Source of the DNA: Paralithodes platypus
Lineage: Eukaryota; Arthropoda; Malacostraca; Decapoda; Lithodidae
Direction of reading: 5' to 3'
Assembly: GCA_032716605.1 (NCBI GenBank)
Contig: CM064552.1
Span: 6,615,651 to 6,679,650, forward strand
DNA: 64,000 bases
This document shows, piece by piece, positions 43,071 through 55,184 of the stretch (position 1 is the stretch's first letter; the number at the start of each line of letters is the position of its first letter). The notes under the pieces are model-generated. The model was given only the letters and a program-made list of their open reading frames with translations. It was not told where the DNA came from and did not search any database. A program made the translations under genes and the position numbers.

Positions 43071-43349
43071 AAAATTCCGCGCACTTATGCATTACGCTTT
43101 AAGACAGGAAGCATTTTTCGGTGTGGCAGCTAGGCATAATATATGGCTGAGTGTAAATGAGTCATTAAAATTGTATTATAGTATTATTATAGAGTGTTAA
43201 GGACAGTTAATTTAGTATACTTTGGAAGAATAATTATGATTTTTTAAACTTTTGACTAACTTCTAATTCAAGTTCTTATTGTGTTGTATTAATATTTCCC
43301 ATAACTTTAACTTTCAAGTAAAGAATAATACAGTTTTTACTTTACAATA
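43071..43349. other. asp intron 4 segment
   Basis: AT-rich. Ends in TTACTTTACAATA (43337-43349), the left target duplication of the LINE that follows. Confidence 0.6.
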
Positions 43350-44189
43350 CACCGCCGTTGGGGAGCCACCTTGTCGTGGTGGCGGGGCTCGAAGCGGGGT
43401 CGCTGTCATCCACTCTTCGGAGCAGGGATTACAGCGGCGTCGTGGACGAAGTACCCCCCCGTCGTCATTGGGATAAGCGGAACCTTCCGGTGACGGCGTT
43501 TTTCTGGTTCCCGATTTTGACCTCGCTTTGCGGAGGGTTTCCTCCTTTTTCACTAAATTGTGCCGGCTAGGCTCAAGACGCCTTCCCTCGCTGAGTGGGG
43601 AGTTCTGACTCCTACCCGTTTACAGGGCAGTGGCGGCTAGCTCACTGCACGTGGGGGTTGGTACCAGGGGCGGCGGCGCGGTCGCCCGTGCTGTCGCTCC
43701 ATGGACCGCCCATCAGTGAGGCCCAGTCTCGGTTTCCGGGGGTCCGGTCTACCTTCCTGGTGGGTTTCCTGGCTTCTGTCCGGCTGCCCTCCATTACGTA
43801 CAGATTGGGGATGTTTGCAATTCATTTTGCCCTCAGTCCCAGTATAGCGGTTTTGCCTAAGCTAGGCCTCTCTGTGCGTAGTGGTGCTATCCCCCCTTGT
43901 CTAGGGGGGTAGGGTATGGGGATGAAACCCCCTAGGACCTGCCCCTGTTTGTGCCGTCGGTGTGGGGGTCGGGGCTTCCTGCCTCGCGACGGGGGGCTCT
44001 GTTAGCTCTTATGGTACCTCTTTATTTTTGCTTTGTTTCTGGTTTTTATTTTATTTTTCTTTATTTTTCTTCCCCTTGGTTAGTTTTTCTTTCCTTTTTT
44101 GTTTTCCGACAAACCGAAATTAGAATAGTAAAAACAACTTGGGTCATCATGGTCCGTCCATGCAACCCCACTACCCCGGAACAAGCTAA

Positions 44190-46415
44190 GGCACACCTGT
44201 CCCCGTCCCACGCGATCTCACGGACTCTCCACCTGACCTTTCTCAACTCTCTGGGGCTTCCGCCCTAGACGCATCCGTACCTACTAGTACCGTACCAGCT
44301 CAACCCTCTGACTCTCTCCTCATTGACCGCTCTCCGGCGCCTTCCTCGGCTTCGACTTTGGTAGACGTGGAGTGTGTCACCTCTCTTTCCGATTCTTCAT
44401 TAGTTCAGCCTGCTCTTTCTTCTACAGCTTCCTCTTCCATATCCCTCCCCGCTCCGCCAGTTCAGACCTCTTCTCTTCCGTCGTTTGCTATCCCTTCTAC
44501 TGCATCTGCCACTCTTCCTTCCTCGTCTTCTTCCTCCATTGCTTCCTCGTCTCACATCGTCACTTTCGAACCATATTCTCCTTCTTTTTCTTCTTCTTCA
44601 GTTCCTTCTCCTTCGGTTCCATCTACTTCAGTTTCTTCTCCTTCAGTTGCTTCTGCTCGCCCTCGTTCTTCTATTCTTCCTCTCTCCGATCTCTTTGCCC
44701 CTGCCGATTTTGTTAAATTCTTTTCTATCCCCGCCTCAGCCCCTCTTGCCGGAGATGACCTTCTGTTCCACCTCAGTCTCCTTCAGAAGGTGGGCAAGGA
44801 TGTCACTTTCCACTCTCGTCATGATCATTCCCGACTAGTTACAGTGCAGAACGAGAGTCAGGCTGCTGCTATGGCGGCCTTTGCAGACCCCAACAGTACT
44901 CCCATCCCTGCTTTTAAAGACCAAAGACTGAAGTCGTGCACAGGTACTGTCCTGATCCCTTCTTATATCCAACTCGGTGATCGGGACTTCAAAGATTGCG
45001 CCGACCTTATTGGGAAGGCCGTTGTAATTAATATTGTCTGTTACACCATCCAACCTCGCCACAATCGCCCCTACCCCTCTAATATCGCTAAAATAATGTT
45101 CGATGATAATATTCTCCCTTCTCACGTTATTGTCGGTGGTACTCGCATCGACGTCTTAGAATCCCTTCCCCGCCCTCAGCAGTGCAAGGGTTGCTGGCGT
45201 TTTGGCCATCCCGTGAAATACTGTCGCTCTCTCAACCCCGACTACCCTACATGCCCGTACTGTGCGCAACCTGGCCATATTTCTGATGAATGCCCGTCTC
45301 CGACCCCCTGCTGCCTCAACTGTAAAGACTCCCATCCTGCCTATTCCCATGATTGCCCCGTTTACAAATTCGAATCTGAAGTTACAATTCTTAAAGCAAA
45401 ACAAGGCCTTACTCACTCTACTGCCCGTAAGGAAGCTCTTCGCTTGGGCTTCTCACCTCGTCCGATTTCTGCACTTATCTCTCACCCTCCCGTCTCTTCT
45501 TCCACTCCCTCCGTTCCGCTTCCCTTGTCCTCGTCCTCCTCTTCCTCTACTTCCTCTGTTCCGCGCTCTGTCCCTTCTTCCCTTACTTCTACACCTTCGG
45601 TTTCTTCTGTCTCCACTACTCCTATTACTGTCTCTTCGTCTTCTATCCCTTTGTCTAACTCTTTCTCTGTGCTTGACTCTTCTACTCCTACTTCTGTTTC
45701 CACTCCTTCCACTTCCTCTACTCGCCCCTCTTCTTCTGGTTTGGCTCAACGCCCCACCCGCCAGCGGTCCCATCCCAAGCCTTCCTCTAGTTCTTCTCCT
45801 CCTCCCTCGTCTCGTGGTTCCATTTCCTTCCGATCTCCTGTCTCTACCAAACGGATTTCCAAAATGCCTTCCCGTACCTCCCGTTCTCCCTCTCCCCACT
45901 CCTCTTCTAAACGCAGGGACTTCCACCGTAATGTCCGGAGTCCGAGTCCCGGTGAGAAGAAGAAAAAGAGGTTGCCTCCTTCCTCCTCCTCTCCATCTCT
46001 TTCTTCTTCTTCCTGCCTTCGCCCTCCCTCTGACTTAAACATGTCCTTTGAGTCCATTCCCATGATTCGGGACTTTCTCGATTCTTCTCGTCCCTCGCCT
46101 CTTACCGTTCAGCTGACATTCATCCCGTCCCCTCTACACTGCCCCTTACCCCTCAACCACCTCCTCCTTCTCCTGTCCCCCCCTCTTCCGTCTCTTCCCC
46201 TTCCCAACCTTCTTCTCTTCCCCTTCCCAACCTTCTTCTCTTCCTTCTGTCTCTCTTTCGTCCTCTGCCCTTCCCTCCTCTCACTCTGGCCCTCCTATTT
46301 CTTCTTCTCCTTCGCTGTCAAGCCTCCCTATGCCCCCCGGTTTTCGGTCCTCCCCTCTGCCTCCTTCTCTTCTGTCTCCCCGTTAACCCATCCGCCTTTT
46401 CATTGTTGTACATAA
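44190..46415 (+). pseudogene. LINE ORF1 (gag-like, three CCHC knuckles)
   Basis: Open from 44190 to TAA at 46413. The only good ATG, 44149 (MVRPCNPTTPEQAKAHLSP), lies in another frame that stops at 44268, so one base seems to have been gained or lost near 44190-44220. The N-terminal part is Ser/Pro-rich, followed by a folded region (DDLLFHLSLLQKVGKDVTF). Knuckles are CKGCWRFGHPVKYC, CPYCAQPGHISDEC and CCLNCKDSHPAYSHDC (45183-45356). The tail is Ser/Thr/Pro-rich with SR-like clusters. The protein would bind the LINE RNA. Confidence 0.85.
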
Positions 46416-46768
46416 GTGTGTATTTTTCCCTTTATCATTATTTGTATTTATCTGTCTCCCCGTTCGCCCATCCGCCTCTTCATTTTTGTACATAAGTGAG
46501 TATTCTTCCCTTTCTTTTTTTGTTGGCTTTTGCCTCCTTTTAATTCTCCTCATTCACCTTTTCTTAGTTGTACATAAGTGTGTGTGTTTTACCTTTACTG
46601 TTATTTGTGTACTGTATATTTCTTTCCTTCTATGTGTGTCCTTCCTCTTTTTCTGTGCGTTCTTATTTTCGGTGGCTTTTGCCTCCTTTTATGGTTTTCT
46701 TTTGTCTGTTTTCGTTGTTTTTTCGTCCTTTAGTCTCCTCTTAGTTTCTTTTTTCTTTTTGTTTTATT

Positions 46769-47695
46769 ATGTCCATTTTGCAGTGGAATCTTTGTAGTAT
46801 TAATGCTCAAAGGATTGACTTACGTTTTCTTCTTTCTCTTCACTCCCCTAAGGTTGTTTGTCTTCAAGAGACTCGTCTTTTCTTTCCTCCTGTTCCCTTT
46901 CCTCATTACTCTTTTTATAGTTCTCCCCACTCTCTCCATGATACTTGTCTTCTTATTCATCGTTCTGTCCCTTTTGAAGAGCTGTCCTTTTCTACTTATT
47001 TCCCTTGCACCTTTGCTAGAGTCTATTTTGACCGCTGGTTAACAGTGGTTTCTGTGTATTTGTCGCCTTCTCTTCCCATCGATTTTACCGAATTCTCCGT
47101 GATTTTATCTAAGTTGCCCACTCCATTCTTAGTCCTTGGTGATTTTAATGGTCGGCACACCTTGTGGGGTGACAATGTTATTTCACCCCGGGGTCGTCGG
47201 CTTGAACCTTTTCTCTCGGACCGTAATCTTTTTATCCTTAATTCTGGTGCTCCTACTCATTTTGATGCTCGGACTCGTACGTTTTCCTGTATCGATCTTT
47301 CACTGTGTTCCCCTTCGGTTTCACTTGATTTTTATTGGTCAGTTCTCGAGAATTCTCACAATTCCGACCATTTTCCCATTCTCCTTTCTCTGACTACCTA
47401 CTCTCCTACTCCTAACTCCCCTCGTTGGTGCTTCCAGCGGGCGGACTGGTCTTCTTTCGCTTCCCTTACTGTTCCTTCTTTGCTTCCTCCTCCTTTCTCA
47501 TCGGTCTATGTCATGCTCTCGTTTTTGGATCTGGTTTTCGGTGCTGCTTTGACGTCCATTCCCCGGACGTCTCGCCCTTTCTCGTCTAAATGCGTCCCTT
47601 GGTGGTCTCCTGAGTGTTCCAGGGCCCTCCGGGTTAAACGGGCAGCTTGGAAAAGTTTTTGCCGTAAGCGTCTCACCCCTGCTTCTCAGGAGTAA
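46769..47695 (+). pseudogene. LINE ORF2, endonuclease domain
   Basis: ATG 46769 opens MSILQWNLCSINAQRIDLRF, the usual N-terminus of AP-type LINE endonucleases. Catalytic landmarks: N of QWN, VVCLQETRL (Glu), LVLGDFNGRHTLWG, and NSDHFPILLSL (SDH). A TAA at 47693 cuts the frame after LTPASQE. The same frame continues beyond it, so it is a single nonsense mutation. Confidence 0.9.
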
Positions 47696-49830
47696 TTTTT
47701 TCTCTTTCGCCGTGCATCTGCTCTTTTCCGTCGTACTACCAAAGCCGCTAAACGCCGGAGTTGGGAGTCCTATGTTTCTTCTATTACGTCTCGCACTCCT
47801 GTCGCTTCGGTTTGGAAACGTATTCGTAAGATCTCTGGTAAACATCTTCCCTTCCATGCTCCAGTCCTCCGCATTGATGGTGTTTCTGTGGCAGACTCCG
47901 AAACAATTGCTAATCGATTGGGTTCGTACTTTAGCTCAGTTAGCAGTGGTTCTCACCTCTCTGCTGAGTTTCACTCGCTTAAAGTCGTTGCGGAAAGTAC
48001 TCCAATTACTTTTAGTCTTTCCTCTGACGAATCCTATAATGCTCCTTTTTCCTCAAGTGAGTTACGCACCGCTCTCCGTGCCTGTAAGAACACTTCTGAG
48101 GGTCCTGATGGTGTCCCTTATCTCATGCTCAAACATCTTTCCTCGCAAGCTCTGGTCATCTTGTTAGCTCTCTATAACAAGATTTGGTCTTCTGGTGTTT
48201 TCCCTCCCTCTTGGAGTACTGCCCTGACCATACCTTTTCTTAAACCTGGCAAGTCTGGGTTCTCCCCACAGGACTATCGCCCGATTGTCCTTACCAGTTG
48301 CCTGTGTAAACTCTTTGAACGTATGATTAACGCTCGTCTCATGTGGATTCTTGAGTCGCGCCATTTGTTGTCTTCCCAGTTCGGGTTCAGACGTGCTCGT
48401 AGTACGCTTGACCCCCTCCTTCGCTTGGAATCTTATCAGGACAGCTTTTGCACGTCGTCAAACTGTTATTGCTGTTTTTTTCGATCTCGAAAAAGCCTAT
48501 GATTCCACCTGGAAGTTCCACATTTTGCGTCAGCTCCGTTCTTGTGGCATTTACGGTAATCTAGGAGTCTTTATTCAGAATTTTCTTTCTTCTCGGTCCT
48601 TTCGTGTCAGAGTCGCTTCCCACTTATCTCGTCTTTACCCTCAGTTGGAAGGTGTTCCTCAGGGTTGTGTCCTGAGTACCATCCTTTTTCTCATTTCTAT
48701 CAACAGTATCGTGTCTTCTCTTCCTGTCGGGGTTCGGTCTTCCTTGTATGTCGACGACTTTGCGATTTACGCAGCCGACTCAGATATTGACGCTTTACAT
48801 CTTCTTATCCAATCCGCTATTCTGGCTGTTTCTTCATGGGCAACCCGCCACGGGTTCCGTTTTTCCACCTCCAAATCCTGCGCGATGACCTTTACTCGTT
48901 GCCATTCTATTCCTCATCCTCCTCTTACTCTTTATGGTACTGCCCTCCCTTATCGTTCCTCTACTGCTTTTTTGGGTCTTACTTTTGATTCTCGTCTTAA
49001 TTGGTCCGCTCATGTTTCTTCTCTCAAGGTTGCTGCCTTACTCCGCCTCTGCCTTCTTCAGTCCTTGTCCCACCTCACTTGGGGTGCTGATCGAGCGCTT
49101 CTTCTTCGGCTTCATACGGTTCTTGTCCTCTCTAAGTTGGATTATGGCTGTCAAGTTTACTCTTCAGCCTCTGATTCTGTTCTCCATGCTCTTGATTCTG
49201 TTCATCACTCTGGTCTTCGTCTTGCCCTTGGTGCTTTTCGTTCCTCTCCTGTTGAAAGCCTCTATGCTGAGTCTGGTTTCCCTTCTCTTTATCGCCGTCG
49301 GGCTCTCCTGTCCCTTCGTTCTTACGCTCGCCTTCAACAATTCCCATCTTCACATCTTTCCCTTCCCCCTTCGGTCGTTGCTACTTTTTCGTCTCACCCC
49401 CGTCTTGGTTCTCCGTTTTCTGTCCGCATGCTCTCGCTGCTCGCATCGTGCTCTTTCCCTGTTTCTAACGTCCTCCCTTTCCGCTTTTGCTCTTTTCCCC
49501 CCTGGCTTTTCCCTCTTCCTTCGGTTTGCCCTTCCATCCTCCCTTGTTCCAAGTCCTCTACTTCTCCCCTCGTTCTTCGGTCTCGTTTCTTAGATCACCT
49601 CTCTCTTCACGCTACAACCACTCCTGTGTTTACTGATGGCTCCAAGACGTCGGTAGGCGTTGGGTTTGCCGTCCTTTTTCCCACTTGCTCGTATCAATAT
49701 TCTTTGCCTCCCGTTGCCAGTATTTTAACTGCTGAACTTTATGCTATTTTTATTGCCCTCCGTTTTATGTGTTCCTTCCCTTCCTCGTCCTTTACTTTGT
49801 TCTTGTTTCTCTCAGTGCTCTACTTCTCTT
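47696..49830 (+). pseudogene. LINE ORF2, reverse transcriptase
   Basis: Continues in the endonuclease frame to about 48435 (SEGPDGVPYLMLKHL, FLKPGKSGFSPQDYRPIVLT, LCKLFERMINARL, QFGFRRARSTLDPLL). After a one-base frame break the second frame gives TVIAVFFDLEKAYDSTWKF (catalytic Asp), LEGVPQGCVLSTILFLISIN, and LYVDDFAIYAADSD (catalytic DD at about 48750). The thumb follows with WATRHGFRFSTSKSC, LGLTFDSRLNWSAHV and LDYGCQVYSSAS. The motif order is that of the LINE RT family. Confidence 0.92.
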
Positions 49831-50434
49831 ACAGTCCTCCCCTGCTCTACACCCTTTAGTTCTTTCCATTCAGGAATGGCTTTTCCGCCTTTCCGTCCGC
49901 AAAAAGCTTGTACATTTTTACTGGGTTCCCAGTCACGTTGGCGTTTGCGGTAATGAGCGGGTTGATTGCCTTGCTCGTTCTGCTGCCGTGCGGGGTACCC
50001 GCTCCTCACTTGCTGTCCCGGCCTCTGATTTCTTCCCTGCCTTGTCCAGGTTTCTTTGGTCGAGGTGGCAGACTCAGTGGTCCACTATCTCCGTTAATAA
50101 ACTTCGTTCTGTCAAACCGTCCGTTTCTGGGTGGTCTGATCCCTCCCACCGTAATCGCCGATGGGAGACGGCTTTGGCCCGTCTCCGCATTGGCCACACC
50201 AGACTTACCCATTCGTTTTTAATGTCCCGTTCTCCTCCGACTCTTTGCTCGCGCTGTACCGTTCAGCTTTCTGTCTCCCATCTTTTCCTCGATTGCCCCT
50301 TATTTTCCGTTGCCCGCACACGTTTCTTCCCTTTTCTGGCTTTCCTCCGCCGGCCCCCATGTCTTGCTGATTTTCTTTCTGAATCTCCCTTGTTTTCTAT
50401 CTCCCGCATTATGTCATTCCTTCATCATGTTTGA
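49625..50434 (+). pseudogene. LINE ORF2, RNase H domain and C-terminus
   Basis: Starts in the RT frame with VFTDGSKTSVGVGFAVLF (first Asp) and LTAELYAIFIALRFM (Glu). It switches frame near 49800 (SLSALLLLQSSP) and continues with FYWVPSHVGVCGNERVDCLA (His/Asp site). A degenerate C-terminal knuckle follows (CSRCTVQLSVSHLFLDC, about 50247-50298). The stop is at 50432. RNase H removes the RNA strand after reverse transcription. Confidence 0.9.
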
Positions 50435-50548
50435 GTTCTCGATGATATTTAGTTAACTTCCTTCCCGTCTTTAAACATTTCGTGCCATATGGCCTTTGTC
50501 GCCTGGTGCGTTGACTTCATTAATGTTATGTTATGTTACTTTACAATA

Positions 50549-50662
50549 GACTGGAACCACACTCGGTCTTTAGATGTATATATGAAATTATCTAATTTAT
50601 TCCTTTCACTCTCAACACCAAATACTTTCCAATGAAATTAATGAAAGCAATTTTTTGAACAG
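50549..50662. other. End of asp intron 4
   Basis: Short native intron sequence between the LINE and the exon 5 acceptor (TTTTTTGAACAG). Confidence 0.75.
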
Positions 50663-53600
50663 GTACGGACTAAAGGGAAAAACTCTACCAGACGAGTAGT
50701 TTTGTCCAACTCCAGCTCTGACAGTGTCCCGACCCCCACTGTGCTCAACTCCACAGAATGTGAAAGTGCCCGTCAAGTGATGCGTCCAAACTTCTCTGTA
50801 TCAACTTTAGCGGTGGATCAAAATATTTCTCCAGCAGAGAGGGTAGGGAATCATAAGAAGTCTTCAATGAAAGGCTCTAAAGTGCAGCACCATGTTATGT
50901 GGCAGGATGTGTGGCCTCAAGAGCAGTATCAGGAGGAGGTGAGGGAGGTTTTCTTGGAGGAGACTATTGAAACAACCATCAATGAGGAGGAGGTGTTTCA
51001 GCTGGAGAGAGGGCCATTTGTTCCACCGGGTGCTAGAAGACTCCTGTCCTCCAAGAAAGAGGTGTCAGAGTGCTCTACCTCATCATATGAGACTGCTCAT
51101 AGAGTTATGAGGGAGCAGTATGAAATGACGACTGATGTACAGACAAAACAGAAATTTACACAGCAAGATATTGTTGATCCTTACATCTACGCAGACGAAC
51201 CAGACCATAGCCAAATTATGAAAGAAGGGAGCTTAAGGGATGCCAGGGGACATTGTGAGGCATCTTCACACACGCGCCGTCAGACATTTGTAACATCTAA
51301 AGAGGACTTCAATATCCATCGAACCAACAATTTATCTGCCAGTGACATCGTGGAAACACCGATGCGTCGACAGACTTACGTGACCTTGAATGATGAAGCT
51401 TTTCGACAAGTGAAGGACGGCCAGCTGCCTCAGTGTTATGTAGTGGAGTCACCCATGAGACGACAAACGTTTATTAAGGACCAGGGCGAAAACAAGCGGC
51501 GCCTCAGTCTGCACCCAAGCATCATGGAGGAAGGGGAGAGAAGACACTCCAACTTCAGTCAGTCTTTGGAAAACTCTAATGAAAGAGAGAGAAGCTGTTC
51601 CAACTTTACTCAGCCTCTGGAAAACTCAAACTTATCCTGTACCTCCACACCTTCTGAGGGGTCTACGCCCCCCCTCAGGACTCCTATGCTGAATGATACA
51701 GAAATGACTCCAATCACACCAGTGCCAATCTCAAACTTGAACTCCCTACATAACATCAGAGCCTCCTGTATGAACCTACTGGATAGACTCAATGCCCCAG
51801 AGATTTTCCCTGATACCCCTGAACCCAACAAAGCTCCGCAAAAAACAGAGCGCTGTGCCAAGGAAACCATTTCATCCCCTGACTTAGATATGTGCACTGC
51901 CCCGGGAACGCCTTTCTCTGAGTATGAGACTGCTCCTAGCACACCTCCAGAACCTGAAACTCATCAGGACAACTTTAATAAGTCTGTAAATTTCCCAACC
52001 CCTAAGATTAATGAATATGTCTCCCGAACAAAAGGGGTGAATCTTGTAGATGTGTCCCTAATGCTACAACAAGAGTTAGAAATCCAGAGCAAAAAGCATG
52101 ATGATACACTGAGCCTAGAGAAAACACTTAGTCCGAAAGGAGGTAAAGATATGAGTGTCATTACGGAATCAATAGAGTTTACCGAGCGGTCCACTTTGGA
52201 TATTGCTTTGAGAGACAGTGAGTTAAGTTATGATGAATATCACTGTCAGTACCAGGTACCCTCTCCTTCTCCTCTCAAACTGGGTACATTTAATCAAATG
52301 GATGCTCATGAAAATATATCATTAAATTATGAAAATATTGGGGAACAATCGCTGATGCTTTCTGACTCACCTTTTGTAGCTGATGCTCATAATGATCACT
52401 CAGTTAGCCTTGAGAACGATGTAAATATTGACTCGCTTCTATTGTCTCTAACTATAAAAACTGGCATTAAGCATCAAGAAACCAACCAACCTGATACTCC
52501 TGCTTGCAAGAATGAAGCTAGAGCAGTGCTGAATACTTCACCATTATCTTTAGAAACAGGTGTTGGTATTGAAGAAGCAAACTGCATTGAAACTGCTACT
52601 TGGACTAATGAATCTAAAGATGAGGTGCCTTCGCCTTCACCCCAGCATCCTAGCCCCGGCACGGCATCCCGAAACATGACACCCACCGAGGACCTGGAGG
52701 AACATGAAGACCATCACAACAGCTGCGAGACTGTAGTGAAGGACTTGCCCACCTTCTCTCCCTCCTCACTGCAGCAGGTTAGTGAGAGCCACCTGCCGCG
52801 GCGTAGTGTGGGAGGGACGGTGGTGGAGCCCCTCACACCCAGACTACCCAGACACCTCAGAGCCTCCCTGCCCATTCTGAGCCCTGTAGCCTACCACAGC
52901 CCAGCTCTCACCGAGATACTCATGTATAAGGGAGCTACACCTAAAAAGATTGATAACCAGGAGGAGAATTTTGTGATGGCTTCAGTGGCAGACTTCAGTT
53001 TCTCCCCATGTAATGATCCTCGCAGGTGCTCTACGGGCGTCAAGTCTCTCCCTCCGGAGGAGCTTTCAGAACAACGACGTCTGTCTGATAAGGGCCGTCA
53101 GTTGTTTGTCAAGGAATCTACACCTGTCCTGCAGGAGTCCTACGAGGCTTCCATGGGACAATATCTCAGTACTATCATTGAGGAGGAAGGAACGTATACT
53201 GTAAACAAAACTCATGAAGTTCATATTGGAAAGGTAAACAAGACCCAAGAGTTAGTTAACAAGTCAGAGAACCTCACATTTGACAAGTGTGAGGCCAGTC
53301 AAGCAGAAACTGAGATGCCACAAAATATATTAAAAAATCTAAAAGACTCTACCTCTGAACAGAACACAGTGCTGAGAGAAACTTCTAACATTCCTCTGAA
53401 TCAATCACATGATACTCATGCTGAGACTTGCGTCATAGATGTGCACAATACCCGAGATTTGAGCGAGTATGTGGAAGCGGAAGAAATTCACACAGTCAGC
53501 CAGAACCAGGTAATGGAAGATAGCAGCAAAAACTATACCTTTGTGAAATCAGTGCATGGTGAAGAAAGTGTACAGATTGTGGAAGAAACTGAGATTAAGT

Positions 53601-54092
53601 ATTACCTTAGCAGCCAGTCAGTGTACGAGGAAAGACAGGAAATTGTGGAGTCTGAAACAAAATCTACAGTTGATACCTTCCACCAGAGTATTGCTGTCTC
53701 AGATGACGCAGCAAGTGTTTCCAAGAGCAAAATAGTAAAGTCAGAAGAGGGAGAAAGTACAGTTGGAGCAAAGGAAGAATTTGAAGGGTCAAAGGGAGGA
53801 GGGCTAATGTTCATCCAGATCTCCCCACCTAACCCTAAGCGTCAGCAAGAGGACCGCCCCAAAGACGCCTGGTCAAAGCGGAGCCGGATAAATCCTACCC
53901 CTGCTGTAAGTGTGAGTGTGACCTCCCTGAAGCTTGCACGGGAAAAGAAGCCCTCAGGGAAGCCAGGGGTGGTGTCCAGTAAGTGCAAGAGCCCACATAA
54001 AGGGTCCAGAACTGGGATGAAGCCACCCATGAGGCCTCCTGCGGGCAATAGTAGCGAAGAGCAGGCCAAAGGAGCCGTTCCTAAGACAACAG
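50663..54092 (+). CDS. asp: asp exon 5 (large, phospho-motif-rich)
   Basis: Acceptor TTTTTTGAACAG, donor ACAACAG before GTAAGG, 3430 bp entering in phase 0 and leaving with one base over; 1143 codons (about residues 259-1401). It begins VRTKGKNSTRRVV. It is disordered in appearance, with many SP/TP sites (TPLRTPMLNDTEMTPITPVP). Three RRQT[FY] motifs lie near 51274, 51365 and 51460, followed by RRLSLHPS and RRHSNFSQ. The middle has acidic, Ser/Thr-rich repeats. The end is basic (KKPSGKPGVVSSKCKSPHKG). Vertebrate ASPM has a comparable large exon before the CH region, rich in SP sites. Probably a CDK/PLK/Aurora-regulated region; no folded domain was recognised. Confidence 0.93.
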
Positions 54093-54164
54093 GTAAGGAT
54101 TCAGACATTTTAATATTGAGTTTTGAAGGTATAAGATATAGATTTTTTATTATTGGCACTTGAA

Positions 54165-54550
54165 AAGGTTAGGAGTGTGATGACCTATGCCTCAGAGACG
54201 TGGCTGGTTTAAGCGGAGGATATCAATAGAATGGATCAGAATGAGAAGAGAATGGTGAGATGGATATGTTGGGTTAACCTCTGGGACGGGGTATCGTGTG
54301 AGGAATTAAGAAGCCGTCTGGGCATTAGGAGTATCGGTGAAGTAATGCGCATGAGCCGACTTAGTTGGTGTGGAGAGAAGGGATGATCAGAACTTGGTGA
54401 AGAAATGGCGGACTGAACGTGGGTGGGAGCTGCGCGTAGTGATAGACCTAAAAAGACGTGGGATCAGGTAGCCTACTCGATTCGATCTAAAGATAAAGAA
54501 CTTGATAACAAAGTCAGCCCATTTAACAACAGAGTCAGCCCATGACAGGG
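54165..54550 (+). mobile_element. LINE fragment (C-terminal coding part)
   Basis: Readable pieces in broken frames: VMTYASETW, KRMVRWICWVNLWDGVSCEE and LRSRLGIRSIGEVMRMSRLS, which are C-terminal signatures of RTE/LINE-B-type reverse transcriptases. The fragment lies in asp intron 5. Confidence 0.75.
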
Positions 54551-54792
54551 TCGCCTGGAATGTTACCATTTTGGACGTGAGACTATAACCACACTCTCTG
54601 TGGAAGAAGTGGTCTTTCAACTTGTACTGTATGTATGTAAAGAATTAGGATAGAAAACATTGATTATTGATGTAAATTATTTGAGGGCTGCCTTTTTTAT
54701 GATATACCGGTATGTATGTACTGTAGGCCTGTATACTTTGGCACATACTCCATTTTTTATTTTATTTGTTATATATATTATATATTTTGTTA
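54551..54792. other. asp intron 5 segment
   Basis: AT-rich; no feature recognised. Confidence 0.5.
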
Positions 54793-55110
54793 TTGGGGGT
54801 GGCCGACTCGAGACAGAGCCCGAACAGGGAATCACAACAGAACATCTAGGTCGTCTAGGAGAAATACTCAGAGACCCAGGCCCATTTTGGGTCTCCAGCT
54901 AGATTCCCAGGTCCCAGATATCCCGGAGAGGCTCTGATTTCCGCAGGCAGACATGCAGAGAAGCCACCACCACAAGCCCGCCTACCATACCCTTCATTTA
55001 TACCGGATCCCCGGGCCAGGCGCCTGACGGACTATTTATCTAGTCCAACTGGCGCCTGACCCTCTCGTCTCAAGTCGGCCACCCCCAGCTATGGGGTATG
55101 TGCCTGAGTG
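54793..55110. repeat. Dispersed repeat X, copy with inverted end
   Basis: The left end GGGGGTGGCCGACTCGAGAC (54796) is mirrored at the right end by CTCAAGTCGGCCACCCCCAG (55070-55089), which continues as the complement of the start of the copy at 39165 (GGTATGTGCCTGAGTGTATA). An internal hairpin GGCGCCTGAC/GTCAGGCGCC-type palindrome is visible at 55020-55062. Body shared with 39300-39480. Confidence 0.8.
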
Positions 55111-55184
55111 TATACATATAATACATAAGATTTGTTGTGCCCATTTGTGTAATTTAATTGGTTTGTTTATTTTCCATCCCACAG

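Larger units (their letters stand above)
43350..50535 (+). mobile_element. Near full-length LINE (ORF1 + EN-RT-RNase H)
   Basis: A 7.2-kb element bounded by the 13-bp duplication TTACTTTACAATA (43337-43349 and 50536-50548). It starts CACCGCCGTTGGGGAGCC and ends in short TTATG repeats (TTAATGTTATGTTATG), not poly(A). The 5' region to 44150 is GC-rich. ORF1 carries three CCHC knuckles; ORF2 has endonuclease, RT and RNase H, a layout seen in I-type LINEs. Frame breaks: near 44190 (ORF1 start), TAA at 47693, near 48435 and near 49800. It is therefore a recent but no longer autonomous copy. Confidence 0.93.

Noticed and set aside
44485..46063. Long overlapping ORFs in other frames and on the opposite strand of LINE ORF1
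   Set aside because: They result from the Ser/Thr/Pro codon bias (TCT, TCC, CCT runs). Only the frame with the three CCHC knuckles makes sense.
50702..54163. Exon 5 as a separate single-exon gene starting at a TTG
   Set aside because: There is no ATG start; the frame is open back to a good acceptor at 50662 and phase fits exon 4. The end lies at a donor at 54092, after which the frame runs into intron.
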